From positions 379,133 to 443,132 of the forward strand of contig NZ_KB913017.1 in the NCBI RefSeq assembly GCF_000383975.1: DNA of 64,000 nucleotides, written 5' to 3'. Below the pieces are notes generated by a model. The model was given only the letters and a program-made list of their open reading frames with translations. It was not told the DNA's origin and ran no database searches. The first letter of the stretch is position 1. The number at the start of each line of letters is the position of its first letter. This document shows, piece by piece, positions 59,840 to 64,000 of the stretch. Origin of the DNA: Natronorubrum tibetense GA33 (GTDB taxonomy: Archaea > Halobacteriota > Halobacteria > Halobacteriales > Natrialbaceae). The position numbers were made by a program, and so were the translations under genes.

Positions 59840-60337
59840 TCACTCGAGTCGCGCCTTCGTCAGCCGATGGCGCGTTCGGAACATGCCCTCGAAACCGACC
59901 TTCGAGAACGGGCCGACCGCATCGACGACTTGGCCGATACCCGGAACGCCGCTACAGGGCAGTTCGTACTCAACGCGGTCCCGCAGAATCGTCTTCTCGC
60001 CGTCGGCGAAGAACGTGTGGGTGTGGAGCCAGTGGTCGAACGGGCCGTCGACCATCTCGTCGCGGAAGTACGCGACGCCGTCGTCCCGCTCGCGCTCCGT
60101 GATCAGCGAGGTCCAGTACTGGCGCGGACCGACGCCGAACGGCCGCGTCGACAGCGAGATTTCGGTGCCGGCCTCGAGTATCTCGGGCTCTTGCTCGCCG
60201 TTCGGGCCGATCATCGACTCGACGCGTAGCCCCATCCAGTCGGGCGTGAGGGCCTCGAGTCCCTCGATTCGGGAGTGAAACTGCCAGACATCCTCGAGCG
60301 GGGCATCGATCGTACTCTGGCGGTTGTAGGTCGGCAT
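59840..60337 (-). CDS. SRPBCC-family (START-like) protein (165 aa)
   Basis: A hydrophobic-pocket fold. TYNRQSTIDAPLEDVWQFHS is the common polyketide-cyclase-like start, RPFGVGPRQYWTSLITERER and DHWLHTHTFFADGEKTILRD are middle strands, and VVDAVGPFSKVGFEGMFRTR the last helix. Such proteins bind lipids or polyketides; no partner is obvious. ATG 60337 (MPTYNRQST) is four codons inside the open frame. It lies upstream of nosL on the same strand, 85 bases apart. Confidence 0.83.
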   Translation of the reverse strand: MPTYNRQSTIDAPLEDVWQFHSRIEGLEALTPDWMGLRVESMIGPNGEQEPEILEAGTEISLSTRPFGVGPRQYWTSLITERERDDGVAYFRDEMVDGPFDHWLHTHTFFADGEKTILRDRVEYELPCSGVPGIGQVVDAVGPFSKVGFEGMFRTRHRLTKARLE

Positions 60338-60402
60338 AGCTGTACCCACGGCGGCCGGCGTGAAAACGAAACTGCCGAACAGTGTCTCGGCCGAACTCCC
60401 GA

Positions 60403-60831
60403 CTACTTCAGTCGCTCCTGTAGGAACGACGGATGGGCCGCGGTGACGCCGTCGATCTCGAGGATATCCTCGGAGATGATCTCGCCCAGCGCGTCGCCGT
60501 CTGCGGCGCGAACCTCGGCCATCAGCATGTGGTCGCCGCTGGAACTGTAGAGAGCTTCGATCTGGTCGAGGTCCTTGAGGGCCTTCGTCGCCTCGACGTA
60601 GCGTTCACTCGCGACGTCGATCCCAACCATGGCGATGGTCTTGCTCGAGAGCTTCTTCGGGTCGATGTCGGCCGAGTAGCCGACGATCACGCCCTCGTCC
60701 TCGAGTTTGTTGATGTACTTTCGAACGGTCGGCTTCGAGACGTCCGCGCGGTCGGCGATCTCGGCGTAGGACGCCTGGGCATCCTCTTCGAGAACGTCGA
60801 GGATGCGATCCTCCGTCGCCTGTGTGCTCAT
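60403..60831 (-). CDS. Lrp/AsnC-family transcriptional regulator
   Basis: A 142-residue feast/famine regulator. N-terminal HTH: EDAQASYAEIADRADVSKPT and VRKYINKLEDEGVIVGYSAD; C-terminal RAM effector domain: AMVGIDVASERYVEATKALK and MLMAEVRAADGDALGEIISE. ATG 60831 (MSTQATEDRILDVLEEDA) has an excellent TATA-like AAAAGATATTTTT on the coding strand (60855-60867) near -30. The ligand is unknown; such proteins usually respond to amino acids. It is divergent from the membrane protein at 61037. Confidence 0.9.
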   Translation of the reverse strand: MSTQATEDRILDVLEEDAQASYAEIADRADVSKPTVRKYINKLEDEGVIVGYSADIDPKKLSSKTIAMVGIDVASERYVEATKALKDLDQIEALYSSSGDHMLMAEVRAADGDALGEIISEDILEIDGVTAAHPSFLQERLK

Positions 60832-60854
60832 GTGATACTGTTTTGCTCCGACGG

Positions 60855-60867
60855 AAAAATATCTTTT
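60855..60867 (-). promoter_or_regulatory. TATA box of the Lrp/AsnC gene
   Basis: AAAAGATATTTTT on the coding strand, 24-36 bases before ATG 60831. It fixes that start and indicates a leaderless message. Confidence 0.6.
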
Positions 60868-61036
60868 GTATACGAAAACGGCCGACATTCCGGGGATGAC
60901 GCCGCCATTGGGCCGGTCAGCCGCCGGTATTCGGATGTGGAGCGAACCGACGATCTCGCTGGCAGTTCGTCGCGTCGTCCACCGGGACGGGACCGAGGGA
61001 CTTATTCGCGTACTGACCCGAGTTTCGGAGAAGCAC

Positions 61037-61351
61037 ATGGTCGACCCGAGCCTCATCAGCGGGACCGTCTGGCTGCTTTGTGGGATCGCGATCCTGTTTC
61101 TCGGCTACCTCATCGCGATCCGCGGACGGGCCGACCTGCACGCGAACTACGACGAGTCGGTCGATCCGGCGTACGTCTCGCGGTGGGCCGGCGGCACCGC
61201 CCTGCTCATGGGCGCGCTCGTCGTCGCCTACGGGATCCGCGAGATGCTCTACGGCTTCCAGCCCGTTGCACTCGGCGGGCTCCTCGTGGCGTTGCTCGTC
61301 CTGAGCTACCTCACGAAACTGTTCGCACGCGGGTTCGGTTACCGCGGGTGA
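61037..61351 (+). CDS. Small membrane protein (104 aa)
   Basis: ATG 61037 gives MVDPSLISGTVWLLCGIAIL, followed by three hydrophobic helices (LFLGYLIAIRGRADLHANYD precedes a loop; then GGTALLMGALVVAYGIREML and GGLLVALLVLSYLTKLFARG). The loop-and-helix arrangement is like DUF3784-type proteins. The frame is open back to 60866, but the upstream part is not protein-like and includes Lrp promoter DNA. Function unknown. Confidence 0.72.
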   Translation: MVDPSLISGTVWLLCGIAILFLGYLIAIRGRADLHANYDESVDPAYVSRWAGGTALLMGALVVAYGIREMLYGFQPVALGGLLVALLVLSYLTKLFARGFGYRG

Positions 61352-61425
61352 AAGCGTTCGTCGCACGTCGGCCCACCCGGTGATGACCGGTGGTGTAATA
61401 TGCCACGAGTGTCAATAAACCAAAC

Positions 61426-62586
61426 ATGTCTCCCGGCGACGGCACTCATCGATCCGCCCTCCTCCTGGCAGTCGTCGCGCTCGCCTGTCTGAGCGCCGGC
61501 TGCGTCGCTCTTCCCGACGAGGGTGTCTCGCAAGACCACCTCGAGGACCGATTCGCGGAGACGGAGCCGCCCGAGGCGGTCGCCGCGACGGTCGAAGTCA
61601 CCGAGACGGTCGACGGTGAAGTGACCACGCACACCGAAACCGTCTGGCTGCGCGCCGACGGCACGAGCCGGATCGAGACGGCCGAAGACGGCGCTGAGAT
61701 GGTTATCATCAACGACGGCAGTGAGCGCTACTTCCACGACCGCGAGGCGAACTCCGTGTGGAGTTACGAGCTCGATTCGACCGCGACATCCTCCCTCGAG
61801 GGACTCTACGAACAGCCCGAGCGGTACGTCGAGAGCTACGACGTGACCGACATCGAGGAGACGACGGTCGACGGCCGCGACGCCTACCGCGTCGTGTTCG
61901 ATCCGCCGGCGAACGAGACGATCGACCGCTCGATCAGCGTCCGGCTCGGTCCCGACGAGTACGTATTACCGCTCGAGACGAGCGAGGTGGATACTGCCGA
62001 GCGAAGCGCCGACCGGGTCGAACTCTGGCTCGATCAGGAGACCATGTTCCCGGTCAAACACGCCATCGCCGGCGACGGGATCGAACTGGAGACGGCCTAT
62101 CGATCCCTCTCGCTCGACGAGGCGCTCGAGGAGGGGCTGTTCGACCCGCCCGAGACCGACGACGGAGCCGACTCCGAGGAGTTCGTGCTGCCGACGATTA
62201 CTCACCACGAATCCGTCGCCGAGGCCGACGCGGCGGCACCGTTCTCGGTCGCCGAACCCGAGGCCGACGTGCTTTCCGACGGCGTCGAACTCGAGGAGAT
62301 CAGTCAGTACGAGTTCCACGACGAGGACCGAACCCAGGTGACGCTGAGTTATCGGAACGGGGACGGCGATTCGATCGCGGTCACCACGAGCGACGGCCAG
62401 CGGCAGTTCGCGACCGGGGGCGATCCGGTCGCCGTCGGGAACGCGACGGGAACGATCGCCCACACCGACGAGGGAACCGAACTCCAGTGGTCGTGTGACA
62501 ACCTGTACTACTCCGTGTTCGCCGGCGACGGGTACGAAAGCGAGACAGCCATCTCGATCGGAGAGTCAGTCTCGTCTGCGTGTTAA
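61426..62586 (+). CDS. LolA-like lipoprotein with DUF4367-type C-terminus (386 aa)
   Basis: Starts MSPGDGTHRSALLLAVVALA with lipobox LSAGC (Cys26). Residues about 40-240 are a LolA/outer-membrane-lipoprotein-sorting-like beta-sheet: FAETEPPEAVAATVEVTETV, THTETVWLRADGTSRIETAE and VELWLDQETMFPVKHAIAGD. The C-terminal 130 residues resemble the DUF4367 domain found with anti-sigma factor-like and spore proteins (VAEADAAAPFSVAEPEADVL, SQYEFHDEDRTQVTLSYRNG). It is probably lipid-anchored on the outside; its cargo is unknown. A remnant of a related gene follows at 62602. Confidence 0.83.
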   Translation: MSPGDGTHRSALLLAVVALACLSAGCVALPDEGVSQDHLEDRFAETEPPEAVAATVEVTETVDGEVTTHTETVWLRADGTSRIETAEDGAEMVIINDGSERYFHDREANSVWSYELDSTATSSLEGLYEQPERYVESYDVTDIEETTVDGRDAYRVVFDPPANETIDRSISVRLGPDEYVLPLETSEVDTAERSADRVELWLDQETMFPVKHAIAGDGIELETAYRSLSLDEALEEGLFDPPETDDGADSEEFVLPTITHHESVAEADAAAPFSVAEPEADVLSDGVELEEISQYEFHDEDRTQVTLSYRNGDGDSIAVTTSDGQRQFATGGDPVAVGNATGTIAHTDEGTELQWSCDNLYYSVFAGDGYESETAISIGESVSSAC

Positions 62587-62601
62587 CGACCGGAGCCGAC
62601 G

Positions 62602-62691
62602 CGCGAACTCGTCACGGCCGAGCCGCCGGCCGAAGTCACGGCGACCCTCGAGGTGACGATCAAGCGCGACGGCGAACGGGAGACAATTACC
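62602..62691 (+). pseudogene. Remnant of a second LolA-like gene
   Basis: Fourteen of 28 residues match the intact upstream gene: ELVTAEPPAEVTATLEVTIK followed by RDGERETIT, against FAETEPPEAVAATVEVTETV and DGEVTTHT. No start, signal or downstream part is present. It lies 15 bases after the intact gene's stop. Confidence 0.6.
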
Positions 62692-62770
62692 GGACGCGGT
62701 AGCTCATCGGGACTATTACGGGTAAAAATCGAATCTCGTCTCGAGCGGCGTCGAAACACTTCCTCGAGGG

Positions 62771-63706
62771 TTATTTGTGGCGGTCGAGCAGGTCGTAGCT
62801 GCGCTCCCACTCACTGTCCTCGTCGAAGTAGCGCTCGGCGAGGGGCTGATCGGGCATCTCGCCGACTGCGGCCTTCTCCTCCTGGTAGGACGGTCGGTCC
62901 TCCTCGACGAAGTACCGACCCGTCAGGACGGTCCCCTCGTTGAGGACGTCCTCGGTCTCGCGCATCATCTCGGCGGCCTCCACCCGGTCGTGGACGTCGA
63001 ACTCGTAGTCCTCGGACTCCTGGACGTCGATATAGGGGACGTACTGCCGGGCGTCCTTGTTCCAGGTCGGACACTGCGTCAGGAAGTCGACGTGGGCGAA
63101 GCCGTCGTGTTCGATGGCCTCCGCGATGATCTCCTTGGCCTGGTTCGGGTTGACCGCGGCCGTGCGAGCGACGTAGCTCGCGCCGGCGTTCAGCGACATC
63201 GACAGCGGACGCAGCGGCATCTTCGCGCTGCCCGAGGGCTGAGTCTTGGACTTGTGGCCCTTCGGACTCGTCGGCGAGGTCTGGCCCTTCGTCAGGCCGA
63301 AGATCTCGTTGTTGAAGACGATGTAGGTGATGTCGTGGTTCTCCCGGGCCGTGTGGATCCAGTGGTTGCCGCCGATCCCGTAGCCGTCACCGTCGCCGCC
63401 GGCGGCGATGACCTCGAGTTCGGGGTTGGCGAGCTTTGCAGCCCGAGCGACGGGCAGCGAGCGGCCGTGGATCGTGTGGAACCCGTACGTGTCGAGATAG
63501 CTGTTCAGCTTGCCGGAACAGCCGATTCCGGTGACCGTCAGCACCTCTTCGGGCGTCTTGCCAACTTCCGGTAGGGCCTGCTTGAGCGACTTCAGCACGC
63601 CGAAGTCGCCACAGCCAGGACACCAGGTCGGCTGCGGTTCGACACCGGGCGTGAACTCGTCCCGGTCGATCTCTCGCTCCTCTCCGATGGCGTTGAATGC
63701 ACTCAT
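62771..63706 (-). CDS. korB: 2-oxoacid:ferredoxin oxidoreductase, beta subunit
   Basis: A 311-residue thiamine-diphosphate subunit that, with alpha, oxidatively decarboxylates a 2-oxoacid and reduces ferredoxin. TWCPGCGDFGVLKSLKQALP near residue 28 is the Cys-Pro-x-Cys-Gly-Asp motif, GDGDGYGIGGNHWIHTAREN is the TPP-binding GDG...N segment, and VFNNEIFGLTKGQTSPTSPK is the following loop. Whether it uses 2-oxoglutarate (Kor) or pyruvate (Por) cannot be settled by eye; the N-terminus (GEEREIDRDEFTPGVEPQP) resembles haloarchaeal KorB. It follows alpha by two bases. Confidence 0.85.
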   Translation of the reverse strand: MSAFNAIGEEREIDRDEFTPGVEPQPTWCPGCGDFGVLKSLKQALPEVGKTPEEVLTVTGIGCSGKLNSYLDTYGFHTIHGRSLPVARAAKLANPELEVIAAGGDGDGYGIGGNHWIHTARENHDITYIVFNNEIFGLTKGQTSPTSPKGHKSKTQPSGSAKMPLRPLSMSLNAGASYVARTAAVNPNQAKEIIAEAIEHDGFAHVDFLTQCPTWNKDARQYVPYIDVQESEDYEFDVHDRVEAAEMMRETEDVLNEGTVLTGRYFVEEDRPSYQEEKAAVGEMPDQPLAERYFDEDSEWERSYDLLDRHK

Positions 63707-63708
63707 GA

Positions 63709-64000
63709 TTAGTCACCTGCAGCGGGTTCGATTCGTACCTGTGCGGTCGGCTCGCGGTCCTCCTCGGCGAGGTTGACCTCGTAGCCTTCGACGACTTCCG
63801 CCGGTTCGAACGGGTTCCCGTTGTACTTGAGGAGACTGGTCATCTTCTCGCCGAAGAGACCCAGTTCCTTCTGGATGAGACCGCGGAACTGTGCGGTGGC
63901 GTTCATCTCGACGACCATCGCCTCGTCGACGCTCTCTAAGAACTCGGTCATCTCTGCCTCGGGGAACGGCATCATATCCGAGACGGTAACTCCCTTGACG
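63709..64000 (-). CDS. korA: 2-oxoacid:ferredoxin oxidoreductase, alpha subunit, C-terminal part
   Basis: The last 96 or so residues of the large subunit; the rest lies to the right of the window. The readable end is KGVTVSDMMPFPEAEMTEFL followed by VVEMNATAQFRGLIQKELGL and FGEKMTSLLKYNGNPFEPAE. The E-N/M-N-x-x-x-Q-L pattern (VEMNATAQFRGLI) is the standard end of the alpha subunit. Two bases separate its stop from the beta start, so it heads the operon. The same kor/por uncertainty applies. Confidence 0.85.
   Translation of the reverse strand, partial: VKGVTVSDMMPFPEAEMTEFLESVDEAMVVEMNATAQFRGLIQKELGLFGEKMTSLLKYNGNPFEPAEVVEGYEVNLAEEDREPTAQVRIEPAAGD

Noticed and set aside
62692-62770. Continuation of the LolA remnant up to the korB end
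   Set aside because: After 62691 the translated sequence no longer resembles the intact gene, so I end the remnant there.
1-64000. CRISPR array, integrase, transposase or prophage
   Set aside because: I looked for regularly spaced repeats and for these proteins and found none. The repeats seen are short and irregular.

Overview
This window is chromosomal DNA from a halophilic archaeon (class Halobacteria; the gene set resembles the Natrinema/Haloterrigena group, which is inference). The signs are high G+C, strongly acidic proteins, TATA-like boxes about 25-32 bases before many start codons (leaderless transcripts), and archaeal-type genes: family B DNA polymerase, PAN, prefoldin beta, RpoP, L37Ae, TruD, Pth2 and Thi4. 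I see no tRNA, rRNA, CRISPR array, transposase or prophage. The window reads as core chromosome with a few small accessory scars.

Layout. 1-1439: sufC-sufB (Fe-S assembly, minus strand; sufB is cut by the window edge), with a perfect palindrome at the predicted sufC start site. 1671-5636: DNA polymerase B interrupted by a 412-residue intein. 5778-7145: three small haloarchaeal genes. 7229-11409: mre11-rad50. 11410-12129: a repeat-rich gap with three tandem hairpins and a 27-bp inverted repeat. 12130-13741: a small HTH regulator divergent from the PAN ATPase. 13949-14347: two tiny genes. 14589-17774: GMP synthase amidotransferase, an MFS transporter and an NmrA-like protein. 17825-20090: lipoproteins and a broken duplicate of the NmrA 3' end. 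20221-23078: lactate-utilisation-type LutC and a LutB-LutA fusion. 23149-24477: HflX.

24803-28267: an information-processing cluster on the minus strand (DUF3194, prefoldin beta, Pcc1, RpoP, L37Ae without zinc ligands, DUF2103, SurE). 28355-32347: small membrane and zinc-ribbon proteins and TruD. 32504-35236: a 910-residue Tat-exported protein with large internal repeats. 35466-38165: Pth2, a Yip1-like protein, an unknown protein and dCTP deaminase. 38469-43794: thiamine regulator ThiR with a methyltransferase, thioesterase, epimerase and other genes, then Thi4. 43988-47772: a lipoprotein, a flippase and a MATE exporter.

48152-50695: DNA topoisomerase I. 50980-55269: a 1,429-residue fusion of many HEAT-type repeats with a C-terminal PQQ-type beta-propeller, the most unusual gene here. 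55334-62586: a methyltransferase, a thioredoxin-like lipoprotein with a CPTS active site, a small wHTH, two divergent EamA transporters, NosL, an SRPBCC protein, an Lrp/AsnC regulator and a LolA-like lipoprotein followed by a remnant of a related copy. 62771-64000: 2-oxoacid:ferredoxin oxidoreductase beta and the end of alpha.

Functional links: Suf assembles Fe-S clusters used by LutB-type proteins and ferredoxin oxidoreductases. ThiR and Thi4 sit 4-5 kb apart and both concern thiamine, whose diphosphate is the cofactor of the oxidoreductase at the right edge. PolB, Mre11-Rad50 and TopA cover replication, repair and topology. Start sites, TATA boxes and domain limits were read by eye; no database search was run.
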